Assembly: GCA_949128135.1 (NCBI GenBank)
Contig: OX421975.1
Span: forward strand, 5,354,571-5,418,570
DNA length: 64,000 nt
Direction: 5' to 3'
From: Parasteatoda lunata
Taxonomy: Eukaryota > Arthropoda > Arachnida > Araneae > Theridiidae
In this document: positions 11,761 to 27,900 of the stretch, one piece after another
Layout: each line of letters opens with the position of its first letter
How positions within the stretch are numbered: position 1 is the stretch's first letter
Position numbers and translations under genes: made by a program
The notes under the pieces: model-generated
What the model saw: only the letters and a program-made list of their open reading frames with translations
Database searches by the model: none
What the model was told of the DNA's origin: nothing

Positions 11761-14700
11761 TGAGTTTAAGACCAAATTTCTTTAAAATATTCGTTTAATT
11801 TAATATTAAATTGGTCTAATTTGATAACTGGTCATTCGGTTTAACCAATTTGCATACAATATATTTTTCACTTTCATGCTTTCTAAAGTGTACCCTAAAT
11901 GCACAGTTTTTTTTTTTTAAATAAAAGAAAAAAAATCATGATAAATTATAGAAGTCTTTTCCGTTACGTAACTAATTTTAGAATAATCATAATTTTTTCT
12001 AGTTTTCTGGTTGAGATTTTTTATTTATTTTTTTTTTTTTTTTTGAATAATCAAGAATCGAATAAAATTTTGATTCTGTTCAAAGTATTTGCTATGAGTT
12101 TAAGACCAAATTTCTTTAAAATATTGGTTTAATTGAATAATTTAATATTAAATTGAATTAATTTAATAACTGGTCATTCGGTTTAACCAATTTGCATACA
12201 ATATATTTTTCACTTTCATGCTTTCTAAAGTGTACCCTAAATGCACAGTTTTTTTTTTTTTTTTAAATAAAAAAAAAAAATCATGATAAATTATAGAAGT
12301 CTTTTCCGTTACGTAACTAATTTTAGAATAATCATAATTTTTTCTAGTTTACTGGTTGAGATTTTTTATTTATTTTTTTTTGAATAATCAAGAATCGAAT
12401 AAAATTTTGATTCTGTTGAAAGTATTTGCTATGAGTTTAAGACCAAATTTCTTTAAAATATTGGTTTAATTGAATAATTTAATATTAAATTGAATTAATT
12501 TAATAACTGGTCATTCGGTTTAACCAATTTGCATACAATATATTTTTCACTTTCATGCTTTCTAAAGTGTACCCTAAATGCACAGTTTTTTTTTTTTAAA
12601 TAAAAGAAAAAAAATCATGATAAATTATAGAAGACTTTTCCGTTACGTAACTAATTTTAGAATAATCATAATTTTTTCTAGTTTACAGGTTGAGATTTTT
12701 TATTTTTTTATTTTTTTTTTGAATAATCAAGAATCGAATAAAATTTTGATTCTGTTCAAAGTATTTGCTATGAGTTTAAGACCAAATTTCTTTAAAATAT
12801 TGGTTTAATTGAATAATTTAATATTAAATTGGTTTAATTTAATAACTGGTCATTCGGTTTAACCAATTTGCATACAATATATTTTTCACTTACATGCTTT
12901 CTAAAGTGTACCCTAAATGCACAGTTTTTTTTTTTTAATAAAAGAAAAAAAATCATGATAAATTATAGAAGACTTTTCCGTTACGTAACTAATTTTAGAA
13001 TAATCATAATTTTTTCTAGTTTACAGGTTGAGATTTTTTATTTTTTTTGAATAATCAAGAATCGAATAAAATTTTGATTCTGTTCAAAGTATTTGCTATG
13101 AGTTTAAGACCAAATTTCTTTAAAATATTGGTTTAATTGAAAAATTTAATATTAAATTGGTTTAATTTAATAACAGGTCATTCGGTTTAACCAATTTGCA
13201 TACAATATATTTTTCATTTTCATGCTTTCTAAAGTGTACCCTAAATGCACAGTTTTTTTTTTTTTTAAATAAAAGAAAAAAAATTATGATAAATTATAGA
13301 AGTCTTTTCCGTTACGTAACTAATTTTAGAATAATCATAATTTTTTCTAGTTTACTGGTTGAGATTTTTTATTTATTTTTTTTTGAATAATCAAGAATCG
13401 AATAAAATTTTGATTCTGTTCAAAGTATTTGCTATGAGTTTAAGACCAAATTTCTTTAAAATATTCGTTTTAACCAATTTGCATACAATATATTTTTCAC
13501 TTTCATGCTTTCTAAAGTGTACCCTAAATGCACAGTTTTTTTTTTTAAATAAAAGAAAAAAAATCATGATAAATTATAGAAGTCTTTTCCGTTACGTAAC
13601 TAATTTTAGAATAATCATAATTTTTTCTAGTTTTCTGGTTGAGATTTTTTATTTATTTATTTTTTTTTTTTTGAATAATCAAGAATCGAATAAAATTTTG
13701 ATTCTGTTCAAAGTATTTGCTATGAGTTTAAGACCGAATTTCTTTAAAATATTGGTTTAATTGAATAATTTAATATTAAATTGAATTAATTTAATAACTG
13801 GTCATTCGGTTTAACCAATTTGCATACAATATATTTTTCACTTTCATGCTTTCTAAAGTGTACCCTAAATGCACAGTTTTTTTTTTTTTTAAAATAAAAG
13901 AAAAAAAATCATGATAAATTATAGAAGTCTTTTCCGTTACGTAACTAATTTTAGAATAATCATAATTTTTTCTAGTTTACTGGTTGAGATTTTTTATTTA
14001 TTTTTTTTTGAATAATCAAGAAACGAATAAAATTTTGATTCTGTTCAAAGTATTTGCTATGAGTTTAAGACCAAATTTCTTTAAAATATTGGTTTAATTG
14101 AATAATTTAATATTAAATTGAATTAATTTAATAACTGGTCAATCGGTTTAACCAATTTGCATACAATATATTTTTCACTTTCATGCTTTCTAAAGTGTAC
14201 CCTAAATGCACAGTTTATTTTTTAAATAAAAGAAAAAAATTCATGATAAATTACAGAAGTCTTTTCCGTTACGTAACTAATTTTAGAATAATCATAATTT
14301 TTTCTAGTTTACTGGTTGAGATTTTTTATTTTTTTTGAATAATCAAGAATCGAATAAAATTTTGATTCTGTTCAAAGTATTTGCTATGAGTTTAAGACAA
14401 AATTTCTTTAAAATATTGGTTTAATTGAATAATTTAATATTAAATTGAATTAATTTAATAACTGGTCATTCGGTTTAACCAATTTGCATACAATATATTT
14501 TTCACTTTCATGCTTTCTAAAGTGTACCCTAAATGCACAGTTTTTTTTTTTTTTTTAAATAAAAAAAAAAAAATCATGATAAATTATAGAAGTCTTTTCC
14601 GTTACGTAACTAATTTTAGAATAATCATAATTTTTTCTAGTTTAGTGGTTGAGATTTTTTATTTATTTTTTTTTGAATAATCAAGAATCGAATAAAATTT

Positions 14701-17700
14701 TGATTCTGTTGAAAGTATTTGCTATGAGTTTAAGACCAAATTTCTTTAAAATATTGGTTTAATTGAATAATTTAATATTAAATTGAATTAATTTAATAAC
14801 TGGTCATTCGGTTTAACCAATTTGCATACAATATATTTTTCACTTTCATGCTTTCTAAAGTGTACCCTAAATGCACAGTTTTTTTTTTTTAAATAAAAGA
14901 AAAAAAATCATGATAAATTATAGAAGACTTTTCCGTTACGTAACTAATTTTAGAATAATCATAATTTTTTCTAGTTTACAGGTTGAGATTTTTTATTTTT
15001 TTATTTTTTTTTTGAATAATCAAGAATCGAATAAAATTTTGATTCTGTTCAAAGTATTTGCTATGAGTTTAAGACCAAATTTCTTTAAAATATTGGTTTA
15101 ATTGAATAATTTAATATTAAATTGGTTTAATTTAATAACTGGTCATTCGGTTTAACCAATTTGCATACAATATATTTTTCACTTACATGCTTTCTAAAGT
15201 GTACCCTAAATGCACAGTTTTTTTTTTTTTAATAAAAGAAAAAAAATCATGATAAATTATAGAAGACTTTTCCGTTACGTAACTAATTTTAGAATAATCA
15301 TAATTTTTTCTAGTTTACAGGTTGAGATTTTTTATTTTTTTTGAATAATCAAGAATCGAATAAAATTTTGATTCTGTTCAAAGTATTTGCTATGAGTTTA
15401 AGACCAAATTTCTTTAAAATATTGGTTTAATTGAAAAATTTAATATTAAATTGGTTTAATTTAATAACAGGTCATTCGGTTTAACCAATTTGCATACAAT
15501 ATATTTTTCATTTTCATGCTTTCTAAAGTGTACCCTAAATGCACAGTTTTTTTTTTTTTTTAAATAAAAGAAAAAAAATTATGATAAATTATAGAAGTCT
15601 TTTCCGTTACGTAACTAATTTTAGAATAATCATAATTTTTTCTAGTTTACTGGTTGAGATTTTTTATTTATTTTTTTTTGAATAATCAAGAATCGAATAA
15701 AATTTTGATTCTGTTCAAAGTATTTGCTATGAGTTTAAGACCAAATTTCTTTAAAATATTCGTTTTAACCAATTTGCATACAATATATTTTTCACTTTCA
15801 TGCTTTCTAAAGTGTACCCTAAATGCACAGTTTTTTTTTTTAAATAAAAGAAAAAAAATCATGATAAATTATAGAAGTCTTTTCCGTTACGTAACTAATT
15901 TTAGAATAATCATAATTTTTTCTAGTTTTCTGGTTGAGATTTTTTATTTATTTATTTTTTTTTTTGAATAATCAAGAATCGAATAAAATTTTGATTCTGT
16001 TCAAAGTATTTGCTATGAGTTTAAGACCGAATTTCTTTAAAATATTGGTTTAATTGAATAATTTAATATTAAATTGAATTAATTTAATAACTGGTCATTC
16101 GGTTTAACCAATTTGCATACAATATATTTTTCACTTTCATGCTTTCTAAAGTGTACCCTAAATGCACAGTTTTTTTTTTTTTTAAAATAAAAGAAAAAAA
16201 ATCATGATAAATTATAGAAGTCTTTTCCGTTACGTAACTAATTTTAGAATAATCATAATTTTTTCTAGTTTACTGGTTGAGATTTTTTATTTATTTTTTT
16301 TTGAATAATCAAGAAACGAATAAAATTTTGATTCTGTTCAAAGTATTTGCTATGAGTTTAAGACCAAATTTCTTTAAAATATTGGTTTAATTGAATAATT
16401 TAATATTAAATTGAATTAATTTAATAACTGGTCAATCGGTTTAACCAATTTGCATACAATATATTTTTCACTTTCATGCTTTCTAAGGTGTACCCTAAAT
16501 GCACAGTTTTTTTTTAAATAAAAGAAAAAAAATCATGTTAAATTATAGAAGTCTTTTCCGTTACGTAACTAATTTTAGAATAATCATAATTTTTTCTAGT
16601 TTACTGGTTGAGATTTTTTATTTATTTTTTTTTTTTGAATAATCAAGAATCGAATAAAATTTTGATTCTGTTCAAAGTATTTGCTATGAGTTTAAGACCA
16701 AATTTCTTTAAAATATTCGTTTAATTTAATATTAAATTGGTCTAATTTGATAACTGGTCATTCGGTTTAACCAATTTGCATACAATATATTTTTCACTTT
16801 CATGCTTTCTAAAGTGTACCCTAAATGCACAGTTTTTTTTTTTTAAATAAAAGAAAAAAAATCATGATAAATTATAGAAGTCTTTTCCGTTACGTAACTA
16901 ATTTTAGAATAATCATAATTTTTTCTAGTTTTCTGGTTGAGATTTTTTATTTATTTTTTTTTTTTTTTTTGAATAATCAAGAATCGAATAAAATTTTGAT
17001 TCTGTTCAAAGTATTTGCTATGAGTTTAAGACCAAATTTCTTTAAAATATTGGTTTAATTGAATAATTTAATATTAAATTGAATTAATTTAATAACTGGT
17101 CATTCGGTTTAACCAATTTGCATACAATATATTTTTCACTTTCATGCTTTCTAAAGTGTACCCTAAATGCACAGTTTTTTTTTTTTTTTTAAATAAAAAA
17201 AAAAAAATCATGATAAATTATAGAAGTCTTTTCCGTTACGTAACTAATTTTAGAATAATCATAATTTTTTCTAGTTTACTGGTTGAGATTTTTTATTTAT
17301 TTTTTTTTGAATAATCAAGAATCGAATAAAATTTTGATTCTGTTGAAAGTATTTGCTATGAGTTTAAGACCAAATTTCTTTAAAATATTGGTTTAATTGA
17401 ATAATTTAATATTAAATTGAATTAATTTAATAACTGGTCATTCGGTTTAACCAATTTGCATACAATATATTTTTCACTTTCATGCTTTCTAAAGTGTACC
17501 CTAAATGCACAGTTTTTTTTTTTTAAATAAAAGAAAAAAAATCATGATAAATTATAGAAGACTTTTCCGTTACGTAACTAATTTTAGAATAATCATAATT
17601 TTTTCTAGTTTACAGGTTGAGATTTTTTATTTTTTTATTTTTTTTTTGAATAATCAAGAATCGAATAAAATTTTGATTCTGTTCAAAGTATTTGCTATGA

Positions 17701-20700
17701 GTTTAAGACCAAATTTCTTTAAAATATTGGTTTAATTGAATAATTTAATATTAAATTGGTTTAATTTAATAACTGGTCATTCGGTTTAACCAATTTGCAT
17801 ACAATATATTTTTCACTTACATGCTTTCTAAAGTGTACCCTAAATGCACAGTTTTTTTTTTTTTAATAAAAGAAAAAAAATCATGATAAATTATAGAAGA
17901 CTTTTCCGTTACATAACTAATTTTAGAATAATCATAATTTTTTCTAGTTTACAGGTTGAGATTTTTTATTTTTTTTGAATAATCAAGAATCGAATAAAAT
18001 TTTGATTCTGTTCAAAGTATTTGCTATGAGTTTAAGACCAAATTTCTTTAAAATATTGGTTTAATTGAAAAATTTAATATTAAATTGGTTTAATTTAATA
18101 ACAGGTCATTCGGTTTAACCAATTTGCATACAATATATTTTTCATTTTCATGCTTTCTAAAGTGTACCCTAAATGCACAAATTTTTTTTTAAATAAAAGA
18201 AAAAAAATTATGATAAATTATAGAAGTCTTTTCCGTTACGTAACTAATTTTAGAATAATCATAATTTTTTCTAGTTTACTGGTTGAGATTTTTTATTTAT
18301 TTTTTTTTGAATAATCAAGAATCGAATAAAATTTTGATTCTGTTCAAAGTATTTGCTATGAGTTTAAGACCAAATTTCTTTAAAATATTCGTTTTAACCA
18401 ATTTGCATACAATATATTTTTCACTTTCATGCTTTCTAAAGTGTACCCTAAATGCACAGTTTTTTTTTTTAAATAAAAGAAAAAAAATCATGATAAATTA
18501 TAGAAGTCTTTTCCGTTACGTAACTAATTTTAGAATAATCATAATTTTTTCTAGTTTTCTGGTTGAGATTTTTTATTTATTTATTTTTTTTTTTGAATAA
18601 TCAAGAATCGAATAAAATTTTGATTCTGTTCAAAGTATTTGCTATGAGTTTAAGACCGAATTTCTTTAAAATATTGGTTTAATTGAATAATTTAATATTA
18701 AATTGAATTAATTTAATAACTGGTCATTCGGTTTAACCAATTTGCATACAATATATTTTTCACTTTCATGCTTTCTAAAGTGTACCCTAAATGCACAGTT
18801 TTTTTTTTTTTTAAAATAAAAGAAAAAAAATCATGATAAATTATAGAAGTCTTTTCCGTTACGTAACTAATTTTAGAATAATCATAATTTTTTCTAGTTT
18901 ACTGGTTGAGATTTTTTATTTATTTTTTTTTGAATAATCAAGAAACGAATAAAATTTTGATTCTGTTCAAAGTATTTGCTATGAGTTTAAGACCAAATTT
19001 CTTTAAAATATTGGTTTAATTGAATAATTTAATATTAAATTGAATTAATTTAATAACTGGTCAATCGGTTTAACCAATTTGCATACAATATATTTTTCAC
19101 TTTCATGCTTTCTAAGGTGTACCCTAAATGCACAGTTTTTTTTTAAATAAAAGAAAAAAAATCATGTTAAATTATAGAAGTCTTTTCCGTTACGTAACTA
19201 ATTTTAGAATAATCATAATTTTTTCTAGTTTACTGGTTGAGATTTTTTATTTATTTTTTTTTTTTGAATAATCAAGAATCGAATAAAATTTTGATTCTGT
19301 TCAAAGTATTTGCTATGAGTTTAAGACCAAATTTCTTTAAAATATTCGTTTAATTTAATATTAAATTGGTCTAATTTGATAACTGGTCATTCGGTTTAAC
19401 CAATTTGCATACAATATATTTTTCACTTTCATGCTTTCTAAAGTGTACCCTAAATGCACAGTTTTTTTTTTTTAAATAAAAGAAAAAAAATCATGATAAA
19501 TTATAGAAGTCTTTTCCGTTACGTAACTAATTTTAGAATAATCATAATTTTTTCTAGTTTTCTGGTTGAGATTTTTTATTTATTTTTTTTTTTTTTTTTG
19601 AATAATCAAGAATCGAATAAAATTTTGATTCTGTTCAAAGTATTTGCTATGAGTTTAAGACCAAATTTCTTTAAAATATTGGTTTAATTGAATAATTTAA
19701 TATTAAATTGAATTAATTTAATAACTGGTCATTCGGTTTAACCAATTTGCATACAATATATTTTTCACTTTCATGCTTTCTAAAGTGTACCCTAAATGCA
19801 CAGTTTTTTTTTTTTTTTTAAATAAAAAAAAAAAAATCATGATAAATTATAGAAGTCTTTTCCGTTACGTAACTAATTTTAGAATAATCATAATTTTTTC
19901 TAGTTTACTGGTTGAGATTTTTTATTTATTTTTTTTTGAATAATCAAGAATCGAATAAAATTTTGATTCTGTTGAAAGTATTTGCTATGAGTTTAAGACC
20001 AAATTTCTTTAAAATATTGGTTTAATTGAATAATTTAATATTAAATTGAATTAATTTAATAACTGGTCATTCGGTTTAACCAATTTGCATACAATATATT
20101 TTTCACTTTCATGCTTTCTAAAGTGTACCCTAAATGCACAGTTTTTTTTTTTTAAATAAAAGAAAAAAAATCATGATAAATTATAGAAGACTTTTCCGTT
20201 ACGTAACTAATTTTAGAATAATCATAATTTTTTCTAGTTTACAGGTTGAGATTTTTTATTTTTTTATTTTTTTTTTGAATAATCAAGAATCGAATAAAAT
20301 TTTGATTCTGTTCAAAGTATTTGCTATGAGTTTAAGACCAAATTTCTTTAAAATATTGGTTTAATTGAATAATTTAATATTAAATTGGTTTAATTTAATA
20401 ACTGGTCATTCGGTTTAACCAATTTGCATACAATATATTTTTCACTTACATGCTTTCTAAAGTGTACCCTAAATGCACAGTTTTTTTTTTTTAATAAAAG
20501 AAAAAAAATCATGATAAATTATAGAAGACTTTTCCGTTACATAACTAATTTTAGAATAATCATAATTTTTTCTAGTTTACAGGTTGAGATTTTTTATTTT
20601 TTTTGAATAATCAAGAATCGAATAAAATTTTGATTCTGTTCAAAGTATTTGCTATGAGTTTAAGACCAAATTTCTTTAAAATATTGGTTTAATTGAAAAA

Positions 20701-21900
20701 TTTAATATTAAATTGGTTTAATTTAATAACAGGTCATTCGGTTTAACCAATTTGCATACAATATATTTTTCATTTTCATGCTTTCTAAAGTGTACCCTAA
20801 ATGCACAGTTTTTTTTTTTTTTAAATAAAAGAAAAAAAATTATGATAAATTATAGAAGTCTTTTCCGTTACGTAACTAATTTTAGAATAATCATAATTTT
20901 TTCTAGTTTACTGGTTGAGATTTTTTATTTATTTTTTTTTGAATAATCAAGAATCGAATAAAATTTTGATTCTGTTCAAAGTATTTGCTATGAGTTTAAG
21001 ACCAAATTTCTTTAAAATATTCGTTTTAACCAATTTGCATACAATATATTTTTCACTTTCATGCTTTCTAAAGTGTACCCTAAATGCACAGTTTTTTTTT
21101 TTAAATAAAAGAAAAAAAATCATGATAAATTATAGAAGTCTTTTCCGTTACGTAACTAATTTTAGAATAATCATAATTTTTTCTAGTTTTCTGGTTGAGA
21201 TTTTTTATTTATTTATTTTTTTTTTTGAATAATCAAGAATCGAATAAAATTTTGATTCTGTTCAAAGTATTTGCTATGAGTTTAAGACCGAATTTCTTTA
21301 AAATATTGGTTTAATTGAATAATTTAATATTAAATTGAATTAATTTAATAACTGGTCATTCGGTTTAACCAATTTGCATACAATATATTTTTCACTTTCA
21401 TGCTTTCTAAAGTGTACCCTAAATGCACAGTTTTTTTTTTTTTTTAAATAAAAGAAAAAAAATCATGATAAATTATAGAAGTCTTTTCCGTTACGTAACT
21501 AATTTTAGAATAATCATAATTTTTTCTAGTTTACTGGTTGAGATTTTTTATTTATTTTTTTTTGAATAATCAAGAAACGAATAAAATTTTGATTCTGTTC
21601 AAAGTATTTGCTATGAGTTTAAGACCAAATTTCTTTAAAATATTGGTTTAATTGAATAATTTAATATTAAATTGAATTAATTTAATAACTGGTCAATCGG
21701 TTTAACCAATTTGCATACAATATATTTTTCACTTTCATGCTTTCTAAAGTGTACCCTAAATGCACAGTTTATTTTTTAAATAAAAGAAAAAAATTCATGA
21801 TAAATTACAGAAGTCTTTTCCGTTACGTATCTAATTTTAGAATAATCATAATTTTTTCTAGTTTACTGGTTGAGATTTTTTATTTTTTTTGAATAATCAA
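11760..21900 (+). repeat. Satellite higher-order repeat block B, period about 2.29 or 2.63 kb
   Basis: Diagnostic variants recur at these spacings. TTTACAGGTTGAG (in place of TTTACTGG) is near 12680, 14973, 17608 and 20237. The shortened monomer junction ATATTCGTTTTAACC is near 13463, 15758, 18386 and 21020. A second deletion, ATATTCGTTTAATTTAATA, is near 11788, 16713 and 19343. The spacings are about 2.29, 2.63 and 2.63 kb. The first unit therefore appears to lack one monomer (about 335 bp) relative to the others. Confidence 0.85.
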
Positions 21901-24900
21901 GAATCGAATAAAATTTTGATTCTGTTCAAAGTATTTGCTATGAGTTTAAGACCAAATTTCTTTAAAATATTGGTTTAATTGAATAATTTAATATTAAATT
22001 GGTTTAATTTAATAACTGGTCATTCGGTTTAACCAATTTGCATTCAATTTATTTTTCACTTTCATGCTTTCTAAAGTGTACCCTAAATGCACAGTTTATT
22101 TTTTAAATAAAAGAAAAAAAATCATGATAAATTATAGAAGTCTTTTCCGTTACGTAACTAATTTTAGAATAATCATAATTTTTTCTAGTTTACTGGTTGA
22201 GATTTTTTATTTATTTATTTATTTATTTATTTTTTTGAATAATCAAGAATCGAATAAAATTTTGATTCTGTTCAATGTATTTGCTATGAGTTTAAGACCA
22301 AATTTCTTTAAAATATTGGTTTAATTGAATAATTTAATATTAAATTGGTTTAATTTAATAACTGTTCATTCGGTTTAACCAGTTTGCATACAATATATTT
22401 TTCACTTTCATGCTTTCTAAAGTGTACCCTAAATGCACAGTTTTTTTTTAAATAAAAGAAAAAAAATCATGATAAATTATAGAAGTCTTTTCCGTTACGT
22501 AACTAATTTTAGAATAATCATAATTTTTCCTAGTTTTCTGGTTGAGATTTTTTATTTATTTATTTTTTTTTTTTTGAATAATCAAGAATCGAATAAAATT
22601 TTGATTCTGTTCAAAGTATTTGCTATGAGTTTAAGACCAAATTTCTTTAAAATATTGGTTTAATTGAATAATTTAATATTAAATTGAATTAATTTAATAA
22701 CTGGTCATTCGGTTTAACCAATTTGCATACAATATATTTTTCACTTTCATGCTTTCTAAAGTGTACCCTAAATGCACAGTTTTTTTTTTTTTTCTAAATA
22801 AAAGAAAAAAAATCATGATAAATTATAGAAGTCTTTTCCGTTACGTAACTAATTTTAGAATAATCATAATTTTTTCTAGTTTACTGGTTGAGATTTTTTA
22901 TTTATTTTTTTTTGAATAATCAAGAATTGAATAAAATTTTGATTCTGTTCAAAGTATTTGCTATGAGTTTAAGACCAAATTTCTTTAAAATATTGGTTTA
23001 ATTGAATAATTTAATATTAAATTGAATTAATTTAATAACTGGTCATTCGGTTTAACCAATTTGCATACAATATATTTTTCACTTTCATGCTTTCTAAAGT
23101 GTACCCTAAATGCACAAATTTTTTTTTAAATAAAAGAAAAAAAATCATGATAAATTATAGAAGTCTTTTCCGTTACGTAACTAATTTTAGAATAATCATA
23201 ATTTTTTCTAGTTTACTGGTTGAGATTTTTTATTTATTTTTTTTTGAATAATCAAGAATCGAATAAAATTTTGATTCTGTTCAAAGTATTTGCTATGAGT
23301 TTAAGACCAAATTTCTTTAAAATATTCGTTTTAACCAATTTGCATACAATATATTTTTCACTTTCATGCTTTCTAAAGTGTACCCTAAATGCACAGTTTT
23401 TTTTTTTAAATAAAAGAAAAAAAATCATGATAAATTATAGAAGTCTTTTCCGTTACGTAACTAATTTTAGAATAATCATAATTTTTTCTAGTTTTCTGGT
23501 TGAGATTTTTTATTTATTTATTTTTTTTTTTGAATAATCAAGAATCGAATAAAATTTTGATTCTGTTCAAAGTATTTGCTATGAGTTTAAGACCGAATTT
23601 CTTTAAAATATTGGTTTAATTGAATAATTTAATATTAAATTGAATTAATTTAATAACTGGTCATTCGGTTTAACCAATTTGCATACAATATATTTTTCAC
23701 TTTCATGCTTTCTAAAGTGTACCCTAAATGCACAGTTTTTTTTTTTTTTAAAATAAAAGAAAAAAAATCATGATAAATTATAGAAGTCTTTTCCGTTACG
23801 TAACTAATTTTAGAATAATCATAATTTTTTCTAGTTTACTGGTTGAGATTTTTTATTTATTTTTTTTTGAATAATCAAGAAACGAATAAAATTTTGATTC
23901 TGTTCAAAGTATTTGCTATGAGTTTAAGACCAAATTTCTTTAAAATATTGGTTTAATTGAATAATTTAATATTAAATTGAATTAATTTAATAACTGGTCA
24001 ATCGGTTTAACCAATTTGCATACAATATATTTTTCACTTTCATGCTTTCTAAAGTGTACCCTAAATGCACAGTTTATTTTTTAAATAAAAGAAAAAAATT
24101 CATGATAAATTACAGAAGTCTTTTCCGTTACGTAACTAATTTTAGAATAATCATAATTTTTTCTAGTTTACTGGTTGAGATTTTTTATTTTTTTTGAATA
24201 ATCAAGAATCGAATAAAATTTTGATTCTGTTCAAAGTATTTGCTATGAGTTTAAGACCAAATTTCTTTAAAATATTGGTTTAATTGAATAATTTAATATT
24301 AAATTGGTTTAATTTAATAACTGGTCATTCGGTTTAACCAATTTGCATACAATTTATTTTTCACTTTCATGCTTTCTAAAGTGTACCCTAAATGCACAGT
24401 TTATTTTTTAAATAAAAGAAAAAAAATCATGATAAATTATAGAAGTCTTTTCCGTTACGTAACTAATTTTAGAATAATCATAATTTTTTCTAGTTTACTG
24501 GTTGAGATTTTTTATTTATTTATTTATTTATTTTTTTTTTTGAATAATCAAGAATCGAATAAAATTTTGATTCTGTTCAATGTATTTGCTATGAGTTTAA
24601 GACCAAATTTCTTTAAAATATTGGTTTAATTGAATAATTTAATATTAAATTGGTTTAATTTAATAACTGTTCATTCGGTTTAACCAGTTTGCATACAATA
24701 TATTTTTCACTTTCATGCTTTCTAAAGTGTACCCTAAATGCACAGTTTTTTTTTAAATAAAAGAAAAAAAATCATGATAAATTATAGAAGTCTTTTCCGT
24801 TACGTAACTAATTTTAGAATAATCATAATTTTTCCTAGTTTTCTGGTTGAGATTTTTTATTTATTTATTTTTTTTTTTTTGAATAATCAAGAATCGAATA

Positions 24901-27900
24901 AAATTTTGATTCTGTTCAAAGTATTTGCTATGAGTTTAAGACCAAATTTCTTTAAAATATTGGTTTAATTGAATAATTTAATATTAAATTGAATTAATTT
25001 AATAACTGGTCATTCGGTTTAACCAATTTGCATACAATATATTTTTCACTTTCATGCTTTCTAAAGTGTACCCTAAATGCACATTTTTTTTTTTTTTTCT
25101 AAATAAAAGAAAAAAAATCATGATAAATTATAGAAGTCTTTTCCGTTACGTAACTAATTTTAGAATAATCATAATTTTTTCTAGTTTACTGGTTGAGATT
25201 TTTTATTTATTTTTTTTTGAATAATCAAGAATTGAATAAAATTTTGATTCTGTTCAAAGTATTTGCTATGAGTTTAAGACCAAATTTCTTTAAAATATTG
25301 GTTTAATTGAATAATTTAATATTAAATTGAATTAATTTAATAACTGGTCATTCGGTTTAACCAATTTGCATACAATATATTTTTCACTTTCATGCTTTCT
25401 AAAGTGTACCCTAAATGCACAAATTTTTTTTTAAATAAAAGAAAAAAAATCATGATAAATTATAGAAGTCTTTTCCGTTACGTAACTAATTTTAGAATAA
25501 TCATAATTTTTTCTAGTTTACTGGTTGAGATTTTTTAATTATTTTTTTTTGAATAATCAAGAATCGAATAAAATTTTGATTCTGTTCAAAGTATTTGCTA
25601 TGAGTTTAAGACCAAATTTCTTTAAAATATTGGTTTAATTGAATTATTTAATATTAAATTGGTTTAATTTAATAACTGGTCAATCGGTTTAACCAATTTG
25701 CATACAATATATTTTTCACTTACATGCTTTCTAAAGTGTACCCTAAATGCACAGTTTTTTTTTTTTAAATAAAAGAAAAAAAATCATGATAAATTATAGA
25801 AGACTTTTCCGTTACGTAACTAATTTTAGAATAATCACAATTTTTTCTAGTTTACTGGTTGAGATTTTTTATTTTTTTTGAATAATCAAGAATCGAATAA
25901 AATTTTGATTCTGTACAAAGTATTTGCTATGAGTTTAAGACCAAATTTCTTTAAAATATTGGTTTAATTGAATAATTTAATATTAAATTAAATTAATTTA
26001 ATAACTGGTCATTCGGTTTAACCAATTTGCATACAATATATTTTTCACTTTCATGCTTTCTAAAGTGTACCCTAAATGCACAGTTTTTTTTTTTTTTTTA
26101 AATAAAAGAAAAAAAATCATGATAAATTATAGAAGTCTTTTCCATTACGTAACTAATTTTAGAATAATCATAATTTTTTCTAGTTTACAGGTTGAGATTT
26201 TTTATTTTTTTTATTTTTTTTTGAATAATCAAGAATCGAATAAAATTTTGATTCTGTTCAAAGTATTTGCTATGAGTTTAAGACCAAATTTCTTTAAAAT
26301 ATTGGTTTAATTGAATAATTTAATATTAAATTGGTTTAATTTAATAACTGGTCAATCGGTTTAACCAATTTGCATACAATATATTTTTCACTTTCATGCT
26401 TTCTAAAGTGTACCCTAAATGCACAGTTTTTTTTTTTTTTAAAATAAAAGAAAAAAAATCATGATAAATTATAGAAGTCTTTTCCGTTACGTAACTAATT
26501 TTAGAATAATCATAATTTTTTCTAGTTTACTGGTTGAGATTTTTTATTTATTTTTTTTTGAATAATCAAGAAACGAATAAAATTTTGATTCTGTTCAAAG
26601 TATTTGCTATGAGTTTAAGACCAAATTTCTTTAAAATATTGGTTTAATTGAATAATTTAATATTAAATTGAATTAATTTAATAACTGGTCAATCGGTTTA
26701 ACCAATTTGCATACAATATATTTTTCACTTTCATGCTTTCTAAAGTGTACCCTAAATGCACAGTTTATTTTTTAAATAAAAGAAAAAAATTCATGATAAA
26801 TTACAGAAGTCTTTTCCGTTACGTAACTAATTTTAGAATAATCATAATTTTTTCTAGTTTACTGGTTGAGATTTTTTATTTTTTTTGAATAATCAAGAAT
26901 CGAATAAAATTTTGATTCTGTTCAAAGTATTTGCTATGAGTTTAAGACCAAATTTCTTTAAAATATTGGTTTAATTGAATAATTTAATATTAAATTGGTT
27001 TAATTTAATAACTGGTCATTCGGTTTAACCAATTTGCATACAATTTATTTTTCACTTTCATGCTTTCTAAAGTGTACCCTAAATGCACAGTTTATTTTTT
27101 AAATAAAAGAAAAAAAATCATGATAAATTATAGAAGTCTTTTCCGTTACGTAACTAATTTTAGAATAATCATAATTTTTTCTAGTTTACTGGTTGAGATT
27201 TTTTATTTATTTATTTATTTATTTTTTTTTTGAATAATCAAGAATCGAATAAAATTTTGATTCTGTTCAATGTATTTGCTATGAGTTTAAGACCAAATTT
27301 CTTTAAAATATTGGTTTAATTGAATAATTTAATATTAAATTGGTTTAATTTAATAACTGTTCATTCGGTTTAACCAGTTTGCATACAATATATTTTTCAC
27401 TTTCATGCTTTCTAAAGTGTACCCTAAATGCACAGTTTTTTTTTAAATAAAAGAAAAAAAATCATGATAAATTATAGAAGTCTTTTCCGTTACGTAACTA
27501 ATTTTAGAATAATCATAATTTTTCCTAGTTTTCTGGTTGAGATTTTTTATTTATTTATTTATTTTTTTTTGAATAATCAAGAATCGAATAAAATTTTGAT
27601 TCTGTTCAAAGTATTTGCTATGAGTTTAAGACCAAATTTCTTTAAAATATTGGTTTAATTGAATAATTTAATATTAAATTGAATTAATTTAATAACTGGT
27701 CATTCGGTTTAACCAATTTGCATACAATATATTTTTCACTTTCATGCTTTCTAAAGTGTACCCTAAATGCACAGTTTTTTTTTTTTTTCTAAATAAAAGA
27801 AAAAAAATCATGATAAATTATAGAAGTCTTTTCCGTTACGTAACTAATTTTAGAATAATCATAATTTTTTCTAGTTTACTGGTTGAGATTTTTTATTTAT